From Kondoa malvinella (taxonomy: Eukaryota; Basidiomycota; Agaricostilbomycetes; Agaricostilbales; Kondoaceae): a stretch of 64,000 bases of DNA. The stretch is from contig BCIM01000007.1 of the NCBI GenBank assembly GCA_039545315.1, positions 274,745-338,744 of the forward strand. The letters are read 5' to 3'. A program made the position numbers and the translations under genes. The notes below the pieces were generated by a model. The model was given only the letters and a program-made list of their open reading frames with translations, was not told the origin of the DNA and did no database searches. Below are positions 34,644 through 45,232 of the stretch, one piece after another (within the stretch, counting starts at the first letter, position 1; every line of letters begins with the position of its first letter).

Positions 34644-35755
34644 AGCGTGAGAGGCAGAGAGTGTAGTCAGAGTAGAAGAGATGTTGGATGGAAGAAAGAG
34701 AGAGGACGGCGGCAGAGAAAAGAGCACAGACTGAACTCAGCCCACAGAGTCCCGCCCGAGGCGCCTCTCCGCAGCGGTGCATAATTGATCGAGAAAAACG
34801 CCCGCCCACGAAAGATCTGCTGTGCCCGAGTACGTAACAGTGGTGAGATTTGCTTGGCAAGAAGTCTCGACTCGGACAGGGCAGCGTTCCTTGAAGCACA
34901 GCACCCACAGCACCGACTGGGCATACGTTAAGAGGGATGGGACAGGATGTATTGGTTCCGGTAAAGAGCTGAAAGTTCCTGATCTCGACAGGTACTATAT
35001 TGGGTAAGAGAAGGGAAGGTCCTGGCCGAAAGCAAACATGATAGCGGGAAGCCAAGCAGCCGAGAGAAGACATATTGTAGGACGTATGAGGTAGCTGGGC
35101 GATTGTAGCGCGCAGTCTGAATGAAACATGGTCCAGGGCGATCATGTAATCAAAGGAGAAACGCTTCTATGGGCTTGATCTATCGCTTCTCTTCAGCACA
35201 GGTTGATACAATGCCAGTAGTAGACAGTTTCAAGTGCATAGTATACGTCTTTCGTTGGCAAGTAAAATAGTCTTGCTGACAAAATTGACGGACACAAGCG
35301 TTACGCTGGACGAGGCCTACACTTTGAGGGAGATGCCGAGAGCGGTTGATACACGGTAGAGAGCGCGCGCCAGAGCAGGAGAGCCGGGCAGCGAGTTCTC
35401 AAAGAGGCTTCTTGTGCAAATATCAACGCGAAGAGGGCAGAATAAAGGGAGAGCCTTGTCATGCAATTGCAGCTCATTTGTCGCAATGGTGAAATCTGCG
35501 CTGTCTGTTGCATTCATGTCATGGGCTGGCCGACAGCTGCGAAGCTAAAGAAGAGGCAATCTTCGAGGTGTCGACATACTATGCTGTCAATCTGGAAAGA
35601 CTGTCTCAGGAAAGCACATTACGATGCTGCTGGCATCAATCATTGGCATATAGTAAGCTGTACAGAAGGAGACAAAACATGAAATGTGATGATACACCTT
35701 GAACACCCGAACGCGAAACACATGCGAGACGCGCTGCCAGATCCGGAGAAGCACA
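34644..35755. other. Gene-poor region
   Basis: About 1.1 kb. A 204-codon minus-strand frame (34531-35145) overlaps the signal-peptide exon of the secreted gene in another frame and shows no domain or plausible splice structure. I see nothing else here beyond the promoter of the secreted gene. Confidence 0.4.
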
Positions 35756-36802
35756 TTATTGCTCATATCGAGGCAGCTCAGTATCTAGTAACAGTGATCA
35801 GCTTGCGATAGTCGAAAAGCGAGAATGAGACATACCTTTATTGCCCATCGTCTTCTCTGTCGCCTCTGCCTCTTTAAGCGAATACTCTTCTGCTTCCACG
35901 CCAACAGACACAGCAGCAGGTTCTTCGCCTTCAACAGGAGTCACTGGATAATCTGTCCGTGTGGTCAGCGTCGATGATCGATGATCCCAAGTCATGCGAG
36001 CGAAAAGGACTCACAATAATGCAAGGGTAAGACTTGAGCATGTCGTTGGGCATCATCTCGTCTTGATCCGGTGTCGCAGCAGTTAGTCCCGATGACCGTG
36101 ACGATGACCAAGAGCACGAAAAGGATGAACAGCCACATCGTAACGGTCACCAAGAGATACAATAAGCCGGTAAAGATTGCGAGCTGGAAGCAGAACGATC
36201 AGTGTCGATCAATCCTGGACGCAAATCGAACTTACTTGGGGTCGAGCAGTACTGTTTTTGCGCAATGTCAGCTTGAAAAAGAAGAATCGGATCACTACGC
36301 ACAGGAGATAGCCAGCTTGAATACTACCAGGACCGATTTGCTGTACACTCAAAGAGTGCGTGCCAAAAGCAACTTCGGTAACAGCAGCATAGCAGGTGAA
36401 TGATTTCTCGAGACCCTTGAAGCGTTTTGCACCACCCAGGCCTGTAGATTGCCAGTATTTGATGCCGTCCACAACGAGCTCCAATTCGGCTTGCATATGA
36501 GCAGCGCCAACGGGAGAACATAGGTGGAAGTGTTGCCCTAGGAATCGGTTAGTCAGGAATGAAAAGCAAGTATTATACAACATACCTTCGATCTGATCAA
36601 AGACGATGCTGGAGAGGTCGATCTTGTTGGAGAGCGACAGGCTTGAGCCATCCCCGAATCTGTGTGTTGACCAATTTCCTTCAGGGAGAAGGTGGATAGT
36701 GTTGGACGCGACAATGGGCAAAGCATCCCAATGCAAGGTCGTAAACCAGCCTTCATCGCCGGAGACCCGTGCAAAGAGGTCGAAGAATGTCATTTGCGTC
36801 AT
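35756..36802 (-). CDS. Single-pass membrane protein, unrecognised
   Basis: ATG 36802 (MTQMTFFDLFARVSGDEGWF) opens an extracytoplasmic-looking region with few cysteines (HFHLCSPVGAAHMQ, KSFTCYAAVTEV). After a 16-nt exon (TACTGCTCGACCCCAA) a very long hydrophobic segment of about 30 residues follows (LAIFTGLLYLLVTV...VIVTVIG), then a CC pair and an acidic cytoplasmic tail ending PRYEQ, with the stop at 35756. A Tyr-rich or PxY tail of this sort is often a ubiquitin-ligase or sorting signal, but that is inference. I do not recognise the luminal domain. Confidence 0.55.
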
Positions 36803-37205
36803 GTTGTGAACTTGATAAAATTGGAGACAAAATTGGTTAGGAAGAAGAGACGGAGAATCAAGAGAATTGAAATGAGATGGATTGCACCTCAGACTACATC
36901 CTGCGACCATCACAACCTCGAAAGTGAAAGACAACTCGAAATTGGACTTGTAAAGTCGACTGCAGCACAACGACTAGGCTCGGGGAAAAGGGAATCGATT
37001 CCTCCACAGCGTCAGTCCTGTGTATGAGATAGGACTGACGAAAAGACAGCGTAGCGTGCCTCAGACAGACATGAGACGAGAAGAAAAAAAAGACGAAAGT
37101 TTCTTCAAGCACAGCTAAACCAATATACATGTCATCTGTCTAACCACTGCACCAAATCAGCTGCATACGCAACCAAACAGAACAACGAACCTCCTCTATC
37201 GCAAA
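36803..37205. other. Intergenic region
   Basis: About 400 bp of promoter and 3' flank. I see no supported gene. Confidence 0.35.
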
Positions 37206-37907
37206 CTACTGCCCTGGCATCCCCTGCATTTGACCCTGCTGCACAAAAGCATGGGCCTGCATCTGCTGTTCATACCTCTGTTGCTGTTCTAAGAATTCAG
37301 CAGGAGGTTGTTGAACCGGTTGTTGCATCGTTTGCTGCTCCATTGGCATAGGCTGTTGTTCCATTTGCATAGGTGGGTATTCGCGTGTTGGTTGCAAGAC
37401 TGAAGGAAGCTCTTCCCTTGGTGGTTGTGGGGACACAGTTTGTGCAGATGCAGGTGCGGGAGCGTTGAGACCTCTTTCGGCGCCTAGTCGTTCGTATAGA
37501 ACACTAGCTACCGTTTCAGGCGCGTTCGTCAGAGGTGATGATTGGGGCATACCTTCGTTCTAATCGCAGTCGTTGAATGTTCTTTTTTGCTTGTAAGATC
37601 TTGACTAGTACTTTGAGATTGTCCTGTCGCGAGACTACATGAGCGAGAGTCGACATGCTGTGAACAGGCAACTTTACATCTTCGAGGGTTGCAGTCTTCT
37701 CCTTTAGCGCTTGATATTTGGCGGTATACCTTGCCTCGTCTGTGCGTCAAAGCTTGAATCGTGTATCTCAAAACGAGATATGGCCAAGTTGACGCACCTC
37801 CCTGACTGGCGATAGGCGGGCCTTGTTGCTTCACTCCTCCCTTGCTAATACACTACTTGTAAGCACTGCTATTACTCCAACACAAGACACACTAACGGAG
37901 GCGCCAT
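37206..37907 (-). CDS. Putative INO80-complex subunit F-like coiled-coil protein
   Basis: A first coding exon of only 11 nt (37907-37897, ATGGCGCCTCC) and following exons join into MAPPKGG... with a coiled coil YTAKYQALKEKTATLED then NLKVLVKILQAKKNIQRLRLER-SVLYERLG. This pattern of a charged helix followed by (K/R)xIxRLRLERxxLxERL matches the DNA-complex subunit family typified by human TFPT/INO80F. The C-terminal 110 residues are Gln/Met/Pro-rich. The junction before SVLYERLG uses the second of two close AG sites. The start codon lies 54 bp from the divergent NOP15 start, so the two share a promoter. The family assignment is by motif only. Confidence 0.5.
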
Positions 37908-37961
37908 CACTTTGTCGTTCTTCTCCAAACGACTTGCATCTCTTTTTTTCCTCGAGCAGCC
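37908..37961. promoter_or_regulatory. 54-bp bidirectional promoter/5' UTR interval
   Basis: Only 54 bp separate the start codons of the divergent INO80F-like and NOP15 genes. Transcription of each must start within this interval or inside the other gene. Confidence 0.5.
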
Positions 37962-38950
37962 ATGTCGAAAACAAAGACCAATTCACGCAAATCAGTGCGC
38001 ATCAACAGCAAAGCCGAAATTGAGCCAAGCATAGGCAAATCCCTCAACGCCGAACAAGAGGCCCTTTCAAGCAAAAATGCGCCTGTAGTCTTACCTGCAA
38101 AATCACCGCTCAAATCTTCTTTGAAACAAGACGCTGCTGAAGATGTGGAAGAGATTCTAAAAGGGTTTGAGAGCGAGGAAGCAAGCGAAGGAGAGGATTC
38201 GAGTGATGCTGCAGAAGGTAGTGAAAGCGAGGAAGAAATTAGGATGGACGAATTACCACCTGTGACTATCTCCAACCCGCCTAGTACATCCAAGAAGGCC
38301 GTCAGTTGACTACGTATGCTCTAATATACCGTTTACTGATGTTGTATACAGGCAAAAACAGGCGTCCTTTACCTGGGTCGGCTACCAAAAGGTTTCGAAG
38401 AAAAAGCATTGGAAAAGTACCTGGCGCAATTCGGTTCCATCAACCGTCTTCGGTTGTCTAGAAACAAACGCACCGCCGCTTCGAAACATTACGCTTTTAT
38501 CGAATTCACTCATAAATCAGTAGCGGAAATCGTTGTCGAAACTATGGATAATTATTTATTGCATGGTCATATACTCAAGTGTGAGCTCGTGGATGAGAGC
38601 AGGGTGCATCCAAAGATGTGGGTTGGCGCGGGGAAGAAGTTTAGAGTTCAGCCTAAAGGAAGGAAAGAGCGGATCAAGCATAACGAGGTATGTCTCCCAT
38701 TCTCTTCGACTTTCAATATATTGATAGATTCGTGTAGGAAAAGACGGACGAGCAGAAAGAAGCGATTACGAAACGTTTGAGCAAGCGAGAGTCTGCAAAG
38801 AGGAAGAAATTGGATTCGCTTGGGATCGAGTATGATTTCCCTGGTTATGCAGGCAAGAGGAAGGAAGCGCCTGAAGCGGTGGTAGAAGAGGTTGTAGAGA
38901 AGCCGGCGGCCAAGAAGCAGAAGAAGGCGAGGAAGAGTGCGCCTGTTTGA
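37962..38950 (+). CDS. NOP15: Nucleolar RRM protein NOP15 (NIFK homologue)
   Basis: Pre-60S ribosome assembly factor that binds ITS2-proximal pre-rRNA. Exons 37962-38300, 38352-38687 and 38738-38950 make 888 nt (295 aa). An acidic N-terminal region (EEILKGFESEEAS) is followed by one RRM: RNP2 VLYLGRLP and RNP1 KHYAFIEF, with the family-specific features LEKYLAQFG and a HILKCELVDESRVHPKM segment after the domain. The C-terminus is Lys-rich (KRLSKRESAKRKK, KPAAKKQKKARK), as expected for a nucleolar protein. It is divergent from the INO80F-like gene, with a 54-bp spacing. Confidence 0.9.
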
Positions 38951-39547
38951 TTTGCCTTGGCTGGACTTGTATTGGGTTGGATCGCATCTTCTTCTGTCTT
39001 ATCCTGTTGCGTCTTTCGTTACTCGCTTCTGCGAATCTATCGGCCTTACATTTGCTCTTCGTACTCCTTCGTTCTGTGCGTCTCTAGTCGTGGTGTTCGT
39101 CGTCTTCTGGCCTTCTGTTCCTTCGGATACATTTGCTGCATCAAGCTGGCTGTCACTGGCAATTTCGGTCCCACGTCGTGTGTCATGGTCTGATAAGTCC
39201 TTTTGCGCAAGAATCTGCTACTATACACTTTGAATCTCTCCTTGTCTAAACTTCCAGATCGGTGCTTCCTTGCTCGGACATTGGCAGAGGCGCAAGAAGA
39301 CAGGACAAGACGTGATGGGCAACTTCTGGTCTTTCGCTGCCTAGTGGGCGTCTCTCGCTCCATGTGCTCTTCCTTGTGAGAGCCGCTAAGACAGACCGAC
39401 TGTTGTAAAGGTTCACGATTTTCTCGATTAGTATCGCTACAAGATCCACAATCCTCCGCCATACACGAAGGTCCCGTTCTTTTGTGAAAAACTACAAAGC
39501 CAGCTAGCTTGCTACACACATTGTAAAAACGGTTTGTTTACCTTGCT
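38951..39547. other. Intergenic region upstream of the tRNA gene
   Basis: About 600 bp with no supported coding sequence; the frames are compositionally unlike the neighbours. Confidence 0.4.
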
Positions 39548-39690
39548 ACGGTATTCGTCTAGGTGAGTTCCGGTACATGCTATTGATCTTCAGTAACTCA
39601 TGCCTTGAATCTGGAAGTCGTTAGGATTTGCCCTTCCCATGCTAGCCAGGGCACCAGGGCAAGACGTTGGTTCAAATCCGACATATCGTA
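39548..39690 (+). tRNA. tRNA-Gly (anticodon CCC) with two insertions
   Basis: Folded by eye. Acceptor ACGGTAT (39548-39554) pairs with ATATCGT (39683-39689), one G-T. The D-stem is GTCT (39557-39560) with GGAT (39624-39627); the anticodon stem is TGCCC (39629-39633) with GGGCA (39657-39661); the loop is TTCCCA plus A, anticodon CCC at 39636-39638; the T-arm is GTTGG-TTCAAAT-CCGAC (39666-39682) with B box GGTTCAAATCC; the discriminator is A39690. A TTTTT terminator follows at 39691-39695. A 16-nt intron sits at the canonical position 37/38 (39640-39655). A further 55 nt (39563-39617) interrupts the D-loop, beginning GTGAGT and ending AAG. Without both insertions the tRNA is 72 nt, and its D-arm GTCTAG-TCGTTAGGAT resembles that of fungal tRNAs such as tRNA-Glu. 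A1-T72 is unusual for Gly, so the identity is less sure than the fold. Confidence 0.65.
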
Positions 39691-39695
39691 TTTTT
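39691..39695 (+). terminator. Pol III T-run terminator
   Basis: Five T immediately after the tRNA discriminator base. Confidence 0.7.
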
Positions 39696-39766
39696 GCTGC
39701 ATGCTGGCAAGAGGGCCATACGGTTTACGGCAACAGATTCAAATTGGCTAAAGCACATTATGTACA

Positions 39767-40780
39767 TCATTTGTAGTACGCCTCTGGGAATCGCGGAGAA
39801 AGGACCATCTCCTTCTTTGCATATACCGGAGGCGGAGTGACTGGCGAAAAGACAGGCAGGACGGGCAAACTGCAAACATATCAGCCTAGCTATACCGAAG
39901 AAGTCGCCGGTGCTCACACTGTATGGAAGCGACTGTAAAACTTTGCAGCCAAGACGACATAGGTTATGCCGGCGACTGCCAGAATTCCTCCAAGTCTGCG
40001 CAAGGGTCAGACCAACTGCACTGAATAGGCGACAAGAAATACTCACATAATGCTGGGGACTTGTGTCTGGTGCTGCGGACCCCAGCCTACAGACGCATTG
40101 CTTGCTCCGGCAACGATAAAGAGAATACCTCGGTCGAACATTGCTGATCGCGTTGCCCAAACACACTTGAAACAGGTGAAGCGAGTAAATTCTGGTGCAG
40201 CGATGAAGAATCCGACAATGATGAAGACGGCACCGACGATAGCTTGTAAGGCGTCTGGCCGGACGAATGTAGCACTTGGACCTGTGAAGGTGGACGCAAA
40301 TCGAGCTGGTTCATATATTAGACTGGAGCGTCTACTTCTCCAAATAAGGCTGACCTGATCCTAGGACTGCATAGAAAGTCAGCAAGCGATGAAGAGGTGA
40401 AGCTTGCTAGCTGACCAATTATGATGATAGCCATCAACAGGTCAACCTGTTTAGCACGTCAGTATAATGTAGAAGGAAGCAAAGACAACTCTGACCCAGC
40501 GACCCTTCTCAGAAGATTCTTCGACTGGCAGGGCAAGCAAGATAGACGGGCTTCGACCAGGTCTGGCGCTTCGAGGAGTCGGTAGCTCTGGCGGATAGCG
40601 ATTCTTGTATTCATCCGCAGCAGTCGAAGCAGAGTAGACAGACCGGTCATCGGCAACTTCTGAGCGCTCAGAACGCAACTTCCTTGGATGATAAGTCCGC
40701 TTAGGCTTTTCGTAACGAGACGAAGGACTATCAGAGTAAAGAGTATAGCGCTCGGCGCTGTCTGGATTGGGGGAGCGCAT
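39767..40780 (-). CDS. COPI-associated/TVP15-like four-span membrane protein
   Basis: ATG 40780 opens a polar, Ser/Arg/Tyr-rich cytosolic leader of about 95 residues (MRSPNPDSAERYTLYSDSPS). After several introns four hydrophobic segments follow (LLMAIIIIVLGS; AIVGAVFIIVGFFIAAPEF; FDRGILFIVAGA; GGILAVAGITYVVLAAKFY). The pattern of four short spans with an F/LxRGIxFI motif before the third fits the COPI-associated protein family, which includes yeast Tvp15 of Golgi/late endosome vesicles. A final exon (VLPVLPVFSPVTPPPVYAKK...EAYYK) gives a Pro-rich tail, joined by an intron directly after FHTV; reading through that intron would instead stop at 39914. The assignment is by topology and motif, so moderate. 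Confidence 0.5.
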
Positions 40781-40995
40781 GGTTGAGCAGCGGAAAGAGC
40801 CAAATGAGTACAGTACAGAGCAAATGACAAGAGGGAACAAAGGGGAATCAGAAGGTGTCCAGTGATCACATGCGAGATTAGACAGAAGAGAGCAACATGC
40901 CGAGCAGTGATAAGTACAGAATCATAAGCTGCTATTTGACAAACGAGAAAATCAGTATTGGTGAAGACAATGTCCATGCTCGACCATTCCGCAAC

Positions 40996-43111
40996 TCAGA
41001 CCTTGAGCAGCTGATCCCAGACAACAGTACGCTTGCCGGGGCAGCCGTGCTCTTGCTTAGCTGATAGACTGCGAGCGAATTGCCAGAAGTGAGCTTCGTC
41101 GTGATGTTCGTGATGACCTTCGTGGTGATGAGGGTGTTGAGCGAAAGGTGGGCGAATAAGGCTACCGATGACCTATACGAGCGAATTAGCAGAAACCGGT
41201 AAAGAGGCAGAGATAGACCCACATGAGCAGCACCCTTGTATGCGACCACATCGTTGACAGCAACGTGAACACGAGATCCAGGCAGCTCGCTTCCTTGACC
41301 GACCCAGATATCGCGCCTGATTGGTCCTTTACCCATACGACGAGATTCGTACAAGTCGACAGGAAGCTTGGTGTCATTGAACAAAGTGGTGAGCTGGAAG
41401 TGTCGAACCTTGATTTCGCCTTCACCAGGGAACATCTGGTGGAGAGGACCACGGATACCGGCTTCGATCAGTTCAGAGATGGATTCGTGGTCACGGGCTG
41501 GTAGCTCTTTGACGCTTTCTTCAGATCCGATAGAAACCTTGCTTGGGTCGGAGACAAAGTCCGAGAAGAATGCAACATCAGGGATAATGTGGTATTCTAG
41601 GATGGCTTTGAGAACATGGCGACCGAATGGCGAGAACTACAACTTTGTTAGCCAGATCCACAGGCTACGGAAGGCTGAACATACTAGGAACGCCTGTATT
41701 TTTGGGCCCAAACGGCTGCATTACAAGTCAGTCAAGTCAAGCATTGGAGATAGGTCAAAGCGTACAAGAACGCCTGCGGCAAGTGCGATTAGCTAACCCC
41801 TCAAACAGACAGAGTGACACATACCCGGTTTGAAGGAGCAAAGACAGTGAACTCGCGAACAGATCCATGTCCCTTCTCAGCAACCAATTCCTTCAACAAG
41901 CTGTCAACAACAGGCGCCACTTCATCCTCGTGCCCGTGGTGAACCCAAGGTGAAAGTACTTCATCAAGCTCGACTTTTTGCAGACCGCTTTACCAACAAT
42001 CTCAAGTCAACTCAAGGAAAGAGCAGGTATGAATTGCACGCACGAAGTCAAGGTAGAGAAGACGAATGGGACAAGGAAGAGATCTTCAAGAGGTGTAAGA
42101 GGAGGCAATAGAGGCTCGCTCAAAAGGTGAATGTAACCGTTCTTGGCTTTGATTGTTGGTCCACGAGCTGCACAGAACAATCAGAGCGCTTCAGGCTATC
42201 AACAATGCAAATGCTTACTGCGCGAGAAGAAGTTGAAAGTCAAGTGCTTGTAAGGGAAGAGGTGCGGTTCAGATCGGATACGGACGTCAGCGAGCGATGA
42301 GGCGATGGTAGCGTTGTTGACGAGATCAATAGCTTCGTAAGCGCCAGAGTCGACCAAGTGGTAGCGGAGGATAAGAGTGCTGAACCGCTGAAGGTAAGTC
42401 TGGGATATCGTCATCCAGAGTAAAAAGCTTACATGATCTTGATGATCTTTTCCTTGCGTTCTTCCTTGTCACTTCCCTCATCCATAGCTGCAACTGATCG
42501 ATCGACCAAAGCCTGCAACATTTGAGGCGAATGCATAGGATGGTTGCGAGGTGGCCCATCATGATGAGGTGGTCCATGAGGTCCGTCTGGTCCATGATGA
42601 GGTCCATCATGGCCGTGGTCATGTCCAGGTGGGCCATGATGTTCATCGCGCTTGTGTGGTGGAGTAAGGGCAAAGTCATCCGGAGCCAGAAGCGTAACAT
42701 GAGCATTTTCATCCCGAATAGAGTCCTTGAAAGGTGATTCGTTCGAGATGTTGACGAAGAAGGCGAACTTCTTCAGGGGAGGGTATTCGGGTGGACCATC
42801 GCGAGGGTCTGTGTGGTGAGAGTACAAGCTACCGTTGAGAATTTGAGCGATCTAAGTAAGGTCAGAAGAGTCTTGGAATGGTCATAAGAAACACTCACAG
42901 TCAAATCAGACATGTCGATCTGGCTAGGAGGGTGATGAGCCAAAGGGCCACCTTTTCGCCATCGGCTGATTGGCAATACATCGGCGATAGACTCTCCGAC
43001 AAGCTTGCGCACGGGCTTGAGGTCTTCAGTATCTTTGCTGAAGGTGAGCTGGGTAGGCCAGGCGGAAGCGAGGCCGAGGGAAGCAGCGAGAAGTACGATG
43101 GTGGACTTCAT
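40996..43111 (-). CDS. Secreted fasciclin (FAS1)-domain protein with His-rich insert
   Basis: ATG 43111 starts a signal peptide (MKSTIVLLAASLGLASAWP). Two FAS1 domains can be traced: the first with VTLLAPDDFALT and ILRYHLVDSGAY, the second with FTVFAPSNRA and ILEYHIIPDVAFFSD, followed by the GxxVHVAVNDVVAYKGAAH strand and VIGSLIRPP. FAS1 proteins act in cell adhesion and cell-wall organisation and are often GPI-anchored, but no clear GPI signal is visible here: the protein ends polar (WDQLLKV) at 40996. Within the first domain a stretch near 42520-42660 is dominated by His, Gly, Pro and Asp (HGPPGHDHGHDGPHHGPD), and a second His cluster (HPHHHEGHHEHHDEAHFW) is near the C-terminus. Confidence 0.85.
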
Positions 43112-44337
43112 CGTCTATAGACAAAAAGGGAAGATGAGCTGAAGTCCTGCGCGAGAGCTTTACGGCTGTGGACTCCCGAAAGGGGATATTATTGGGTGGA
43201 ATGAGGCAAATTGAGCCGTTGGGCAGTGTAGCGATCGTAGCCAACCGATAGGATATCGCTCAACGGAGGAGAGCAGATGCTAGCATGAAAGGGAGAGAGC
43301 TATGAGGCGCACACTCGCTTCCCGCAGAGGCAGGAGCAGCGTTGGCGTTGTTTATGCGATGCATGAAATATGGGGAATTGCCAGATAATGGCAAACAACC
43401 AAAAGCAGAAACAGAAGAAGCAGAATCAGAGAAGCTGCACTCACAAGACTATATCTGTGGATGAGCACAACCCGATGCTGGTTTGGGAGTAAGCAGCTCG
43501 CTGCTTTCAACGAAGATGACGAACCTCGAGCTCGGCCGACGATCTACCTCATCACTGTTATCACTGCTTCTCACATCGCTGTACGGGATAGGAGCGAGTA
43601 AATGCAAGTGTCAAGCACCGAGTGCGAGATCATGCCTTGTCGAGCACATCAACACTATCTTTGAATTTGGTCAAAAAGTGATCTGCGTGTCTGTCTACCC
43701 AGCAATAGATATTTACTCAAGGCTGATTGCTGTAGGGATCTTGCGTTGTCCAATCAAACAAGAGTCTATCTCCTCACATCGCCCCGCTACGGTTGTCGAG
43801 TCTCATCCTTTCGTGATGCCAATCTTCTGCTATGCCGCGCGTGCAGGTGGGCCGCATTTGCTGCTTCGTACTGCCGCTCCTATTCAACATTGAGCATCGC
43901 CTTCCAAAAGAGCCTCATTTGGCTCAAGCGTCGAAGTCGCAAAAGGAGTCGTGTCGTTTGCAATGTTTGTTGCTCAGCAAGGAACAGCTTTAGCCTTCAT
44001 TCCTTTGCGGCCTCTCTTCTATTTTCAATATTTCTATGATGCATATCAAACTGAGCAGATGCTTCGAGTCTCTTCTTGACCACGCCCTGAATCGGACTAT
44101 GAAGCATCGTGAGCCTTACGAAGCTCGACAGCTGGCAGCTACCTCGCCTCTCAAGCTTATGCAGCTCTGCCTCGCAGAGCCGGAGCTGTCATTCTGACCT
44201 TTGTCTCGACTCGAATGACCTTCGCTTTGCGGCTCTCTTTCGCTCTTGCTCTCGATCATCACTTGTTCCTGTCTGACATCAGCTCTTGCTCCTACTTCAT
44301 TACCCTGTTGACCTGCTCCCCTGCCCACTGTATCGCT
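43112..44337. other. Gene-poor region
   Basis: About 1.2 kb holding the fasciclin promoter and the leader of the next gene. A 136-codon plus-strand frame (43483-43893) has no recognisable domain and is not supported. Confidence 0.4.
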
Positions 44338-44867
44338 ATGTCAAATTTTGACCATACCATGCATCATCACTACGACCAACGCGGACAGGACCAACACGGA
44401 CAGGGCCAATACGAAGAGGACCCAAACAAATATGTAAGGACCACCCTTTGGCTGGTCAGGATTGATCTATCGAAGTTGTTACTAAATCGCGGATTCCTAG
44501 CCACGCTCAGACCCTCGTCAGGTTTTCTCTGGATATATTACATGGAATGGGAACACACATGAGGCAAGTCTACAATTCTGACAATTTCAGGGACAACGGC
44601 TTAAATATTACGTAGGAACACGGAATTAAAGTATTGGATAGACTCGAGAAGGATTCAACTTCGGCGAGGAAGACTTTGGAGAAGCTGATACCGGAGCCGG
44701 ACCCGCTGAAGCGTCAGATACTTGCCCAAGATGGAGACGCTCGCCTCAAGAGGCAGGAGTGGTATGATCAGCGAAGAAGGTACCTCCAGCGCCAGCGCAG
44801 GCTCGAGATGTTGAAAGAGCACGAAATGCCTGGCAGCCATGGCTCTCACGTCGGTTCAGGACGCTAG
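44338..44867 (+). CDS. Small hypothetical protein with basic coiled-coil tail
   Basis: Exons 44338-44433, 44501-44563 and 44616-44867 give 411 nt (136 aa). The N-terminus is His/Gln/Asp/Gly-rich (MSNFDHTMHHHYDQRGQDQ), the middle has FSGYITWNGNTHEEHGIKVL, and the C-terminal 80 residues are charged and helical (KRQEWYDQRRRYLQRQRRLE). The second intron (44564-44615) starts GCAAGT, a GC-AG intron; the AG at 44590 would make it only 27 nt. The function is unknown. Confidence 0.6.
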
Positions 44868-45232
44868 AGAAGGACAACGACGGGAATGCGCTTTATGCGA
44901 AGCAAATGCATCCCTGGCCTAATCTAAGCGGGCATCTATAATAATCTATCCATGATCTTTGTTTTCTTTCAACTTTGTCTATGTCTTGCTGCTCTTACAT
45001 TATCATCCTGTGTTCGTACAAGCTTTAGCGCTCCCTGTCCATGCCATCAGCTGCGCTGCGCTTCGACTCAATGGTCGATCTCCGCCTCTGACCTTGGCTC
45101 CGAGATCCTTTGTCCAGCTACCCGAGCGATCTTTGCTCTCTCTTTCTACCTCTCTTCTCTTCTCTTCTCTTCTCTTCTGTTCACTATCCCTTTTCTCGTA
45201 TATTCTCCTGTACCTTTTATTCGCTCAGCAAC
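44868..45232. other. Intergenic region
   Basis: About 365 bp. Just before the next start codon is a pyrimidine-rich stretch with CTTCT repeats (about 45150-45180), typical of fungal promoters and leaders. Confidence 0.45.

Noticed and set aside
34531..35145. 204-codon minus-strand frame upstream of the secreted gene
   Set aside because: It overlaps the signal-peptide exon in another frame and shows no domain.
42522..42737. Met/Trp-rich plus-strand frame
   Set aside because: Shadow of the His/Gly-rich fasciclin insert on the minus strand.
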